Source of the DNA: Argopecten irradians
Taxonomy: Eukaryota > Mollusca > Bivalvia > Pectinida > Pectinidae
Direction of reading: 5' to 3'
NCBI RefSeq assembly: GCF_041381155.1
Contig: NC_091137.1
Span: 23,791,655-23,855,654 of the forward strand
DNA: 64,000 nucleotides
The position numbers were made by a program, and so were the translations under genes. Numbering within the stretch: the first letter of the stretch is position 1; every line of letters begins with the position of its first letter. The notes under the pieces were generated by a model. That model saw nothing but the letters and a program-made list of their open reading frames with translations. It did not search any database and was not told where the DNA came from. Of this stretch, positions 32,801 through 44,078 are shown piece after piece.

Positions 32801-35800
32801 GATTTGATCTCTTCAGAGGATTAGGATTTGCTGGAATATATAAAATATTCGCTGGAATATATAAAAGTAAAGAAAATTCTAGATATTGCCACACAAATAG
32901 TATTTTTTTAGACCAAGCACCTTTGATCAGATGCCATAGAAAATTTCAGGTTTGTAATGATCTTTGAAGTTAGGTGTCAAAAGATAGCTTCTTGCAAAGA
33001 AAAACATCACTTATAATTTCTAGAATTATAAAAACAATATGTTTATGTGATGATTTAGAGCTTTCAAAACTATAATATGCAATATTTTCCTTAACGTTGC
33101 AAGGATATTTTGTTACCTATAATATATATCAAAGAATACTTAGTGTTTCTATGTAAGCCTATAGAAACCTTCAATTAACAATTACATTTCTTACCATCAA
33201 TTGGATGGTTTTCCATGTCATTATCACTGGATTCAGACTGTTCAAGTTCAATACCATGCAGTAACTCATCGCCACCTTCAGGTTGATCATCAAGCTCCAA
33301 GTCTATAAACCAATACACAAAGTTTAATGTCCCTATAAAATTTGGTTCATGTGAATTATTTTCTTCAAAAAACAAATTATACTCATATGAATGTTTACAT
33401 TACTACATAGTGCTTATGCACTTTCAATTTGTCTAGACCCTTGATATTTGAAATTATATGAGTCAGAGTGACAGCCACACACAAGAGAATGATTTTAACA
33501 AGTTGTCTATGACTTGTTTTGCATTTGTTACTGATCAGCTAAATTTAAACTTTCATTTATAAATCATGATGTCGGAAAATTCTGACGAAACTTGATTACC
33601 GATTTCTTACTCTATTAATTGGTCAAACACCTCAAACCAACGATACTCGACTAACTCCATTAATCGGAACACCACTATTAGACATATTTGAAATAACAGA
33701 ATGAATGGAAACTAAAACTGTAAATGTTTTCCATGAGTATATCATTAAAAACTGATAGACAGCTGCAGGTTGAAGATCAGTGTACTATATGTGTACGGTA
33801 TATAAACACATTTACGATATGGTCCACAACAATTGGTCTTTGCCTAGGATATGTCACAAATAATTTCGTTATGTATCTACCTTCATCAACTTGAATTTCT
33901 TCAATGGATTTCCCGCTGTATCTGGCAACATCTCCATTATCAAATGCTGTCAGTAACCTTCCCATTCTTGCAACCTGTAAGGTTTCCTGTGGTAGCCTGT
34001 AGAATGACCTATGAACCGCTATGTCATGCCCTAAAAAACCAGCAATGTTTTCCAAGTCATTTTTTGTCAGGTTCAAAACCTGGCTTACAGTTGCCACATG
34101 CTTACGAAGTTGGGTGCTTGTAAGGTTTTCAGGCACCGTAAGTTTTGCTTCTCTACCAAAGCGTCTGAGGCAGTCGGCACTTCTGATTGGATTGAGGGAG
34201 TCAAATGATGACCTAGGGAAAACGTACTTGTTATCTACATGAACACCAGCAGCATCTCTGTATTTCATAAGACATTCTATGCTTTTCTGAAGGGTGGTAG
34301 TCAACAGGACCGGAACAATGCGTCCCCTTTTTCCTCGAATTTCTACTCTTTCAAAGGTAGAGCATAGGGCTTTTTCCATTGGGCTTAATGATTCCTCAAT
34401 GTCTTTCAGACAACTTCCGGATTTCTGCCTTTCTTGGTAATCTTTTAGGGTGATCCTTTCTGCCTCACCCCCTCGTCTCCTGTTGAACAGCACAAGCCGA
34501 GCTAATGTTACTTGGTTCAAGGTATTCCAAGTTTCTTTTGTGAAGGTTTTTTTCAGGCTTTCTGTTAGGTTACTACTCTTTTCTTTCAGGTATTCCTGAA
34601 CTTTTTTTATGTCCTCTGTCAATGGCAAAAGTTGTCCTTTGTTCATCTTTGCTGTGCTCAATGTTTGAAGGGCCATGCCAGATACAGAATCTGTCCACTC
34701 CATTTCACACAATGACAGAAAAGCATCAGATTTTGATCCCAAAGATGTGTCTTCTGTCATCAAAGCATTTGCTTTCTGGATCATGGCACACTTCTTCAAC
34801 AGATGACCTATCTTTAGAGCAAGGGATGGATTTGAGAATTTGTTTTCACTGCAACTGTATCCACAAAGATGTCTAGTTGATTTAAGAACTGTGGGAAATC
34901 CGGTAAGAACTGTGGGAAATTTTTCTGGTTTTAGTACATCCGCAAGAGAGTTAATGTCTGTGTCAACTTCCCGTGCACTTAATAGGAAACGTCCTAACTC
35001 CCTCATTTTCTGACTTACATACACAAACAGATGCGGTAAGTGTCCATGCTTTTGGAAAAGTTTCTCTCCTAGGCGAATTATTGTGGCATCATTGCGCACA
35101 ACTTGTGTAACTTTGTCAGCTTTCATATGGCCAATGACCTTTTTCTGCAAAGCGTCACAGACATCTACTGAAGCAGGAAGCAAGAGATTAGCCTCTGACC
35201 TCAAATGCTTCATATGTGTATCATTTTTTCTGAGTGAGCACACCCTCCTATGTCTCCAAAGATTAGATTTCAGAAAAAAACCAAGACAATCCTCACATGG
35301 TAAGTAGTCCTCTGGTGAGAGTTTATTATCCTCATTCCTTGTCCAAGTTACAAATATTCCACTTCCAGTTTTTAACACATCTGTGTTGTGATGATAGTCC
35401 CCACTATTTCGTAACTTCAATAAACCTAGCCTTCTTTCTTCCGACTTCACAGGATATGATAAGATCCTCTGGACTTCAGTTTCATTTTTGTGCGGTCCAA
35501 AGTAGTGCTTAGTGATATTAGTATAGCCCTCATGACAGTATAAACAAAAATGTTTTTTATCCCAAACTCGCACACCATCCTTATTATTTGAGTTTTGAAC
35601 AAGTAAGCCATTACTACTTGGATCTTTTTTCTGAATTTTGGTGTTATGCAAAGCAGTAAATGGAATGATAGTCGACATTGTGTCATCATCTGAATCATCA
35701 ATAACATCACTCTCCAACTCTGAAGTTGTTAAAACAAAATCTGGATCTGCATCACTATCCCCATCAAAAAAGGATTCATCATCTGATGCCTGATCCATTT

Positions 35801-38800
35801 CTAATTCAGGAAACAAAGGTTGGTCGAAGTCTGAAAAATCTTCAGAGTCTGAGGACTGTTCAATGAGTGAAAACGATTTCTGATTAATATAGGAACATGA
35901 AGTCTGGCTCATGTCTGGACAGGAGGAAGTTTTCACAAAGTCTGGAGGATCTGGCTGGTTTGTGTCAACATCTGGAGGCTTAGACTGGTTTATGACAACA
36001 TCTGCAGGATTTAGCTGGTTTATATCAACATCTGTAGGATCTGGCTGGTTTGTGTCAAAATCTGTAGGATTTGGTTGGTTTGTGTCAACATCTGTAGGAT
36101 CTGGCTGGTTTGTGTCAACATCTGTAAGATTTGGCTGGTTTGTGTCAACATCTGTAGGATTTGGCTGGTTTGTGTCAACATCTGTAGGATCTGGCTGGTT
36201 TGTGTCAACATCTGTAGGATCTGGCTGGTTTGTGTCAACATCTGTAGGATCTGGCTGGTTTGTGTCAACATCTGTAGGATCTGGCTGGTTTGTGTCAACA
36301 TCTGTAGGATCTGGCTGGTTTGTGTCAACATCTGTAGGATCTGGCTGGTTTGTGTCAACATCTGTAGGATCTGGCTGGTTTGTGTCAACATCTGTAGGAT
36401 CCTTGGCTGGTTTGTGTCAACATCTGTAGGATCTGGCTGGTTTGTGTCAACATCTGTAGGATCTGGCTGGTTTGTGTCAACATCTGTAGGATCTGGCTGG
36501 TTTGTGTCAACATCTGTAGGATCTGGCTGGTTGGTGTCAACATCTGTAGGATCTGGCTGGTTGGTGTCAACATCTGTAGGATCTGGCTGGATGGTGTCAA
36601 CATCTGTAGGATCTGGCTGGTTTGTGTCAACATCTGTAGGATCTGGCTGGATGGTGTCAACATCTGTAGGATCTGGCTGGATGGTGTCAACATCTGTAGG
36701 ATCTGGCTGGTTTGTGTCAACATCTGTAGGATCTGGCTGGATGGTGTCAACATCTGTAGGATCTGGCTGGATGGTGTCAACATCTGTAGGATCTGGCTGG
36801 TTGGTGTCAACATCTGTAGGATCTGGCTGGATGGTGTCAACATCTTGAGGATCTGGCTGGTTTGTGTCAACATCTGTAGGATCTGGCTGGTTGGTGTTAA
36901 CATCTGTAGGATCTGGCTGGTTTGTGTCAACATCTGTAGGATCTGGCTGGTTTGTGTCAACATCTGTAGGATCTGGCTGGATGGCGTCAACATCTGTAGG
37001 ATCTGGCTGGATGGTGTCAACATCTTGAGGATCTGGCTGGTTTGTGTCAACATCTGTAGGATCTGGCTGGTTGGTGTTAACATCTGTAGGATCTGGCTGG
37101 ATGGTGTCAACATCTTGAGGATCTGGCTGGTTTGTGTCAACATCTGTAGGATTCGTCTGATGCATGTCAACATTTGAAGAATATGGCTGTTTTATGTCAA
37201 CATCTGGTGGAATTGGCTGGTTTGTCTCTGTACACCCTGTAACATCAAGATATACTACAATAGTAATTGTCCAATTTTGAAGCTGTCCTTATAAAGTTTT
37301 TGCTTTATTCATTGTATTTATTGCCTTTTTTAATCACCAAAGCATTGCTAAATATTCCTTTCAGTTGTGAAATCTGTATCTATTTGTAGCCCTGTTTTTT
37401 TCATCAAATTTTTCACTTTCCAGTGAGTTTATCGATGAAGTATTTTGGATGTAACCGATAAAGATATGATCATTGTCTAGGGCACAATATAGGAAATGAT
37501 TGTTTTTACATATAATGTGAAGATAGAATTGAAGTTGGCAGAGGGAAAAGTCGGCTTATGTCTTCAACAATACGCTGGTACATTGATATGTATACAACCT
37601 ATATTTAAAGATAATTTATCCTACCTCTTTGTTGAAGCATCATCATATCCCTCCTATATGTTTTCTTATATTCTGCAGACAATTTCACTGCAAGTTAAAT
37701 AGAAATCAGTGCAATAATGATATCACAGTGATTATAATACCTAATCTACATATGATTAGCATTGAATGAGATGTTCTTTTAAATGTGCAGTTCACTTTAA
37801 TAATATGCCATGTCTTTTTATTTTCAAACTTAAATATGATAATGAAAATTATCACTTTGCTTAAACAATTTCATAGTATACAATTTCTGTAAAGTATATG
37901 ATATGCTTTGTCAAAAAACATACGTAAAGACCTCTTGATCCTAGGATCATCTTCAGATGACGGCATTGGACACCAATTACCCTTTGTCAATGGTATGCTA
38001 CAAGGCAAAGGGGAGAGATATGAAAACTGCTGTATTTTAAGATTCAGGTTAAAACAGCAACAAAAGGAAACAGAAAAACTTAGGATAGTGATCTAGTTCG
38101 TTTACAGTGTTCCTGCCATTTTTGACTAGATGTTGATGAGAACAAACAGGGACTTTAATGAGATCACAATTAATAATTTATTAATAGTTGGTAATAACAT
38201 AAGAAACTTGATTTAAAAGTTATTTACATCATATCATCTATATTCAGTATTAATAAGCATGCTTACCTAACCTCATCTTCCTCATTGAGGAAAGTTCCAC
38301 ATGTACCTCCATCAATCACATACCCCGGCCACCAGATGCCACCATTTATTTTGATCAGTATCTCACCTACATATACAGCTACAGGTTCATGTATAGCTGA
38401 AAAAAAAGAAGTTATATTGTTTGTCATTAATGGAATTTCATTATAATGAAGTTTAATGAATGAAAAAACCAACAAACAATGATAAATCCTCAGAGTAAGG
38501 CGCTGAACATTTTTAGCTCACCTCTCAAAAACAGAAAGAGAGAGGGGGGAGGGAGCTTATCAGTGATATCACCCTGGCATCTGCATGCCCGTCAGCGTTG
38601 GAAATGCCCAGGTTATGGTTTTTGGTGCAAGTGTTGAAATACTGTTATTTGAAACAACTGACATTGAAATCAATAGTAATTTTGGTATATATATAATTAT
38701 AGTGATAGATATGGAAAATCATTTTAAGGAAGAAAATGCTGGATTTTGAGAATTTCAAGACTAAAGAGGTCCACTGAAATGGCTAAGTTAAGACTTTGGT

Positions 38801-39538
38801 GTAAGTGGAGGGGCGAGCTTGTTATAAACATTCTAAAGAGCTGAAAGCTTAAGTAAGTCTTTATACAATCCATTTGAAAGCAGAAGTGTTCATGTAACAC
38901 ATCTAAGTTAAAGTTCACGTTCATTGACTTATATGTGTAAAATTAAAATGGATCGTGACACAGTTAATACATTTATTTTATTTATTGGTTTTGCTTATCT
39001 TCCACAAACTAAATATACATGTAGCTAGTTTGGAACCCTGCAATTACAACCTTACACATGCTGGATAGTGTCATACCAGCTACATATGCTCCATTCAACC
39101 ATCCATTCATAATCATAGCAATGCAAGATTGAATAAGTAAATCTCTGGTACTTGAACTTATTGCAATTTTGTTTTGTTCATAACAATGTCAATGTTTTGA
39201 ATAAAAAAATATATATGAATTATAAACAAAAACAAAAACATCCATCATTTTAATGTATATGTCCAATGTGGTACATGTGCTGAACATAAATGTAAACACT
39301 TAGCACCCAGTTATAAATGATCTTTCAATAAATGGTATAAAGGCACTGATTTAATATATATAGGCTGTAATAAAAAAATATATATGAATTATATGAACCC
39401 CAGTTGATATCTAGCTATATTTTAAAATGGAATAAATGAAGAATCAAGGATGTGCACATGTCGAACTACAATAAAATAATTATTACCATTCTCCTTTTTC
39501 TTTTTTGACATTGGTCCTGTTTTCTTTTTCCTCCCCAT
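29620..39538 (-). CDS. Gene D: PWWP/Tudor-like, decapeptide-repeat, zinc-finger, tyrosine-recombinase-like protein
   Basis: Eight exons on the minus strand: 39538-39487 (ATG), 38396-38267, 37997-37924, 37687-37625, 37236-33881, 33302-33195, 32830-32714 and 29843-29620 (TAA). All junctions are GT-AG and phase-compatible, about 1,373 residues if a 2-bp insertion near 36401 is ignored. Order: Lys-rich N-terminus, a PWWP/Tudor-like segment, about 42 Asp/Pro decapeptides, an acidic region, C2H2- and C2HC-type zinc motifs, a tyrosine-recombinase-like domain, acidic and Ser/Lys-rich segments, and a charged helical tail. Basic motifs and zinc fingers suggest nuclear location. The recombinase part resembles Crypton-type elements, but its active site is incomplete (see the exon entry). 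The intron-rich structure suggests a host or domesticated gene; an intron-bearing Crypton remains possible. Confidence 0.78.
30184..31076. mobile_element. Non-autonomous PIF/Harbinger-like element, 893 bp
   Basis: The left end GGGCTGTTCCAGTAAAACAT, ATATGG, GGAAGGCACT is mirrored at the right end by AGTGCCTTCCCTGGGTGCCA, TATATGAATTTGCTGGAACA, GCCC, about 46 bp of inverted repeat. TAA flanks both ends (30181-30183 and 31077-31079), the 3-bp target duplication typical of PIF/Harbinger. Sub-terminal CACAGAAGTGA motifs are repeated. No transposase frame is present. Confidence 0.8.
31480..32310. repeat. Degenerate tandem repeat, unit about 180 bp
   Basis: The landmark GAGCCCTGTTGGCC, AGCCCTGGCGGCC, GGGCTGTCCCATTGGC recurs at about 31668, 31843 and 32025. 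The landmark TCAGTACTTTCTGA recurs in between. It ends near GGACGGAAGGAAGGATGGAC, a common trailer of bivalve dispersed repeats. Confidence 0.55.
32714..32830 (-). CDS. Gene D exon: Ser/Lys-rich segment
   Basis: 117 bp, phase 1-1. Encodes ANPNPLKRSNQTEGSCSAKR, SKSAKESSLSERSHHSTRKG: basic and Ser-rich, with possible nuclear-localisation clusters (KR, AKRSK). A second acceptor TTCCAG lies exactly 21 bp upstream (see findings). Confidence 0.75.
33195..33302 (-). CDS. Gene D exon: acidic segment
   Basis: 108 bp, phase 1-1, acceptor GTTTATAG, donor GATG|GTAAGA. Encodes DLELDDQPEGGDELLHGIEL, EQSESSDNDMENHPID, strongly acidic. It joins in frame to the donor at 33881. Confidence 0.75.
33303..33880 (-). 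other. Gene D intron; alternative read-through 3' end of the large exon
   Basis: The frame of the large exon stays open past the donor GAAG|GTAGAT to a stop at 33777. An unspliced transcript would therefore end with about 34 other residues. The spliced form is preferred because all downstream exons fit in phase. Confidence 0.55.
33881..37236 (-). CDS. Gene D large exon: decapeptide array, zinc motifs, tyrosine-recombinase-like domain
   Basis: Acceptor GATGTTACAG in phase 1. From about 37215 to 35937 it encodes a repeated decapeptide (consensus DTNQPDPTDV, variants TIQ and QDV). A 2-bp insertion near 36401 (GGATCCTTGG in place of GGATCTGG on +) shifts the frame within the array. Next come acidic Ser/Asp stretches, a C-x2-C-x9-H-x4-H motif (35546-35490) and CEDCLGFFLKSNLWRHRRVC (35297-35238). 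The recombinase-like region (about 34520-33999) has NRRRGGEAERITLKDY for the first Arg box, RGKRGRIVPV for the Lys strand, LTSTQLRKHVAT for the H-x-L-R box, and FLGHDIAVHRSFY with the final Tyr. The first His of the second box is Thr, so full activity is uncertain. The second Arg, LGH and Tyr are present. Resembles Crypton-type recombinases by motif order. Confidence 0.8.
35937..37215. repeat. 30-bp coding minisatellite, about 42 copies
   Basis: The + strand unit reads GGATCTGGCTGGTTTGTGTC, AACATCTGTA. In-phase variants change single codons (TTGGTG, ATGGTG, CTTGAGG). The 30-bp period preserves frame on the minus strand as ten residues per unit, so the array is read as part of gene D. The + strand frames (SGWFVSTSVG type) are by-products. 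Confidence 0.92.
37625..37687 (-). CDS. Gene D exon 4
   Basis: 63 bp, phase 1-1, acceptor TAACTTGCAG, donor AGAG|GTAGGA. Encodes KLSAEYKKTYRRDMMMLQQR, a basic helical stretch. It joins in frame to exons 3 and 5. Confidence 0.68.
37924..37997 (-). CDS. Gene D exon 3
   Basis: 74 bp, phase 2 in and phase 1 out, acceptor GCCTTGTAG, donor TTAC|GTATGT. Encodes SIPLTKGNWCPMPSSEDDPR, IKRSL. The phase fit with both neighbours is the main support. Confidence 0.66.
38267..38396 (-). CDS. Gene D exon 2: PWWP/Tudor-like segment
   Basis: 130 bp, phase 1 in and phase 2 out, acceptor CTTTTTTTTCAG, donor TTAG|GTAAGC. Encodes EPVAVYVGEILIKINGGIWW then PGYVIDGG. V-G-x-x-(hydrophobic)-x4-G-x-W-W-P-G-x-V is the core of PWWP and related Tudor-type chromatin-reading barrels. 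Only one exon (43 residues) is covered, so the fold is inferred from a short motif. Confidence 0.7.
38510..38840. repeat. Degenerate bivalve-type dispersed repeat
   Basis: Begins TTTTTAGCTCACCTCTC, followed by GGGAGCTTATCAGTGATATC and CCCGTCAGCGTTGG, and later GGGGCGAGCTTG. It resembles the dispersed repeat family found in many bivalve introns. Lies in gene D intron 1. Confidence 0.45.
38841..39486 (-). other. Gene D intron 1, remainder
   Basis: AT-rich intron between the start exon and the PWWP-like exon. The phrase AAAAAAATATATATGAATTATA occurs twice (about 39203 and 39373). No gene recognised. Confidence 0.45.
39487..39538 (-). CDS. Gene D exon 1: start codon and Lys-rich N-terminus
   Basis: Begins at ATG (39538-39536) and encodes MGRKKKTGPMSKKKKEN, with donor AATG|GTAATA in phase 1. 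The start is chosen because the frame joins exon 2 cleanly. CTTGATTTAG lies directly before the ATG, so an intron in the 5' untranslated region is possible. The Lys clusters could act as a nuclear-localisation signal. Confidence 0.68.
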
Positions 39539-39540
39539 CT

Positions 39541-42004
39541 AAATCAAGAAAAATATTACATTAAAAAAAGAAAGCAAAGTAAAGTTCCAATTAATTTAAG
39601 TGTCAAATTCAATATAGATGTATGCATACAATATGAACATTTCTGTGTACTATTTGTCAGTCCGGTCAGTCATCTATAACGTCATGTGCGTACACATGTG
39701 TATACCTTGTGGATATATCCTACATATATAGTACTGGTATGTCACATCATTGCGTTTTTATGAAAGGACTTCATTTGTAGAGTAGAAACTTTTGGCACAG
39801 AGTACACCCCGACAACACACTAGACAACCCTTTAAATGCTTTTTATCATGGATAGGGGCATATTATATGGCATAGTTATGTTAGTCTGGTAGATCCAGGC
39901 CTCAAAGTAACATTTTAAGAAATTATACTGGTCACATGGCAAGTGACCACTGCATTTTACTTGCCAGGTGTCCAGATCAGTGTTGTCAGGATATTGAACA
40001 TGTCATGTTCAGTATGCAATATAAAACATTCACCAAAACTGCTATTGCTATATATATGCATGTGCATATTTCCTTTTATAATTTGTAGTTAATTGTAAAG
40101 AGTGTTAAAAGGACTAAATGAAGATTGGAAACAAATTCATTTGCAACTAATTATAAATAATCAACCATAAAGTATAAAATTTGTTTTCTGATTAGTTATT
40201 GACAAGTAAAACCCAGTAAAATTGTCAAATGATTAAAACATCCTTAATCAATGCAATCCAGTACAAAAATAAAAGAAGCATATGAAGTTTTCTGTAATCA
40301 TCAAAATAATTACTGCCGATTAACAAAAGATGAGATTTAGCTTTACTTATAATTACTGTAAAGACATGTGTATCATGGTATTGATCCATGCACCATATAA
40401 TTGACATTTTTTCCCTTATTTGATATTAGGTAAACAAGATTCTATAAGTTCCACACATAAATAATTACTCAGCAAATCTAGAGGAAGTCATCAATATTCT
40501 TCAAATCGAAAAATCTAGGGAAACATCGTTTCAATGCAGCTTGATTTCTGAAGTCTTTTTTGAGCAGTTTAATACAAAAACAAATCTAAGGTCATTAAGA
40601 CGTTTGAATATAATGGTAACTATATATAATCAAGCACCTTGGTAATACTGATGCAAATGTATACAAATAAGAAAAACATTTTTTCCCCCTGATTTTTCAT
40701 TCGCCACATGGCGATATGGAACATTTTTAAACTTGCCTTGGGAATTTTTAATTGCATATACGAGTAAATAACTTTCAACTTTGAGGTCTGTGATTGCCTA
40801 ACTAGGGCGGTAATTAATCTATAAGGTAAAACCTCCTTGTCTTCCCAAATGGCAAATTTGACGGCACAGAGGTAACTGCAATGGAATCCTCGATGTCTAT
40901 GTTAGACAATAAGCTGATGCTTTTGGTCCAGAATTCATTTTAACAAACGATAATACCAAAATTTAAATTACACAAGAAAACTTAACTTAAAATTTCATTT
41001 TTGCTCCCATTGCCAATTAACTTGTTTTTGTGATTTTGGGAGGTAGCATCTGTTTCGCAAGTAATGTATTGAGCAGCTGCACTCATTGTATATTTCATAA
41101 CTTTATTCCGTTGGAATCTGTGGTAAGACATCTTAAAGACATCATTTAAACTATTTTTTATGAATATTGTACAATAAAATGACTTTGATATATTACAAAA
41201 TGAAAGTGATCCTTAGCAAATTTGAGCAGTATTAGATCTCCCGAGACCATTCTTAAAATCTTAAAACTCATATAAAAACAAACTTTCCAATAAGCCACAT
41301 AGGTTACTATCAACTGCTTCAGGAGCCATGCATCTGCTCTGCAGTTTCTGGAATATTTCTGTGTTTATTTTAAATCTTACCTTTAATCAAAAGTAAAACT
41401 TTTCCCAAGCTTAGACCATCACATCAAATCATAAATAAACACATCAAAATCATTAAAAAGAACAAAATTGAATTGCGGCAGTAAAATGCCAGCTGCATCA
41501 TAAAATATCAAAAAGTTGAATCCACAAATAAAAAAATCTCTAAGACATCAAACTCAAAATCTGAACAAAAGGTACACAGTTGGGAGTATTCAAAGTCGGA
41601 ATATAAAACCAATGAAGCCGAAAGGAATGTCGCTGGGTCATGGTTCAAACAAAATTAAAGAAATCGTGTGTAAATGAAGAAATAAAATTTTGAAATATTT
41701 AAAAAAAAAGCATCAATCTGAAAAAAAAAAGAAAAAAAGTAAAAATTTTGTTGTAATAATACACAAAAAACTAAAGTCATGTTTCGCGTTTTGTACCTTT
41801 TTATTGACCTGGTCCACATGGACATTTATAGTCTTTTATATGAAAAAAATATATTAACACCACAGAAATGTAGATACACATGTAACTAAAGACTTTATTT
41901 TGTGTGTTTCTTGCTATTTTTTCATATAAAGACTATACATGTCCCTGCATTAGGCCATTTAATTGTCCCTAATTAACTATATAAACCACTCGTGTTTGTT
42001 GTAA
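39541..42004. other. 5' flank of gene D, nothing recognised
   Basis: About 2.4 kb of AT-rich sequence that should hold the gene D promoter. An A-rich stretch lies at about 41700-41750. CTTTTATATGAAAAAA and TTTTTTCATATAAAG (near 41834 and 41918) form a loose inverted pair. No promoter element can be assigned with confidence. Confidence 0.45.
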
Positions 42005-42565
42005 TACACACACACAAACACACACACACACAAACACACACACACAACACACACACACACACACACAACACACACAAAACAACACACACAACACACACAA
42101 ACACACACACGCAAACACACACAAACACAACACACACAAACACACTCAAACACAACACACACAAACACAACACACACAAACACACACAAACACAACACAC
42201 ACAAACACAACACACACAAACACACTCAAACACAACACACACAAACACAACACACACAAACACACTCAAACACAACACACACAAACACAACACACCATAC
42301 ACACACAAACACAACACACCCAAACACACAAACACACACAAACACAACACACAACACAACACCCAAAACACACACAAACACAACTCACCTAAACACACAC
42401 AAACACAACACACCCAAACACACACAAACACAACACACCCAAACACACACAAACACAACACACACAACACACACAAACACAACACAAACACACAAACACA
42501 CAACACACACAAACACACACACACAACACACACAAACACACACAAACACACACAAAACACAACAG
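42005..42565. repeat. CA-rich microsatellite, about 560 bp
   Basis: Imperfect ACACACAAACACA, AACACAACACAC and AACACACTCAAACAC repeats. Frames on both strands stay open for this reason (His/Thr on +, Cys/Val on -) and are not genes. Confidence 0.95.
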
Positions 42566-43282
42566 TGTTAGTGTATGAATTGGGACAAGGTTTGATATAG
42601 TGTCCCTTTCATTACAATGAGGTTATCAATTGTTCGCCAAAGCTGGGTGGTACAGAAGGGTCAAGATTGAAAACATTTATAAGTAGGAGTAAGTTTCTGT
42701 TTTTCGTTTTTTTTTTTTTTTTAGTTTAAATGATAAAATGTATGTTTAAAGTTATATGAGCTATTACTGGCCGATAATTTTACAAGATATTTTTTCTTAG
42801 TAATCTATCAAAACCCATTATAAAAGGTTTAATAAATTAAGCTTTGAAAGCCATTCATATAGACAGACAGACATGTAGTTAAGAAATTAGTTACACAAAA
42901 TGTATGCACTGTAAACTTGTGTTATGGCGTATGTATGCTAAGATGAAAAACAAATGTTAATAAATCACTTTACTATTACAAATAACACTGTAAACATGTG
43001 AAATGAAATTGAAGTATATACCCAAACATTTGGACTTCTTTAATTTTTTTTCCGATAATGTCGATCCGGAGAACAACTACATACCAGTTGAACACATCTG
43101 GAAGTAAGAAGCAATGCTGAATCAAATTCACAAAAAATGTGCCTTAGAGTTATTGATACTATCAAATATGTTTTGTCTTTTTTCGCTGCTGGATGGATTC
43201 TTATATTTCTTATATAAAGGTAAACACATTTTTCCATGTAATATATATGAAAGTGATTTGTATAATGTATGACTTTCCCAGT
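42566..43282. other. Spacer, nothing recognised
   Basis: AT-rich, with a T run near 42706-42722. No gene supported. Confidence 0.45.
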
Positions 43283-44078
43283 ATTGTATTGAACATGGTG
43301 AGCGCGAAGGCTATTGAAATCATTTGAACATGCATTTTGGCGCCATTTTGAGGATATCTAGTGCTTGTATAAATAAAGCTTGCCAAGTGCCGCCCGATAT
43401 TTTCTCTCATACCTATAGTTATATAATGGCTGGTATTTGGCGATACACTCATGTCGGCTGAGGTTGTATTGCATGGCTAGTGTATTGCATGGCTAGTCAT
43501 GCAATAAAGTGCCGTGACATCACAGCGTCAACAAAATTACTATTTTTTCGGTAAAATTTTAATGGTTTTTTTTTTCAAAATTTAGCCTGGGTTTACTTTA
43601 ATAGATATAATCAATGGTATGTAATATTCTTGTATGGAGGATTAACTTGCAGTCGGGGTTTTCTTCGTACTTATTTAAAAAATGGGGGGTATCATATTTG
43701 TAAAATTTCACCCTCGGGAACACAAAATGTTGTAAATTCCTCGGTAATGATCGGGGTTTTCAACATTTTGTGACCCTCAGGTAGAATATCCCTATCATTC
43801 ACACTGAAATTTTACGATTAGGATATCCCACATTATAAAATTATTACGAAGAGTATAATATTGACCATGGTTAGTGCGAAGGCAATTGAAACCAGATTAT
43901 TCGGCAGTAGTTAACGGTATAAGATTGCTTTCCTGTAACAGTGCTGTAGGTCGTTTAGTCAACTGTAATTTAAAAGATGAGACTGTTTTAACGTTAAGAA
44001 AGCTAAATCCGCCTTATGAGAATATCTAGTGGTGGTACCAGAAAAGCTTGCCAAGTGCCGCACGATATTATAGCCCCA
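43283..44078. repeat. Direct repeat pair with a foldback between
   Basis: Copy 1 (43290-43410) carries TTGAACATGGTGAGCGCGAA, GGATATCTAGTG and GCTTGCCAAGTGCCGCCCGATATT. Copy 2 (43855-44075) carries TTGACCATGGTTAGTGCGAA, GAATATCTAGTGG and GCTTGCCAAGTGCCGCACGATATT, with extra sequence inside. At 43684-43830 CCTCGGGAACACAAAATGTTG and CAACATTTTGTGACCCTCAGG form a hairpin; the outer parts TAAAATTTCA/TGAAATTTTA extend it. Confidence 0.65.

Noticed and set aside
36075-37177. Plus-strand frames of SGWFVSTSVG or IWLVCVNICR repeats
   Set aside because: Reverse-strand shadows of the 30-bp coding array of gene D. The minus frame is continuous with the recombinase-like ORF and with upstream exons; the + frames have no context.
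41973-42600. Long Cys/Val and His/Thr frames in the CA-rich tract
   Set aside because: Pure microsatellite composition; both strands are open and no domain is present.
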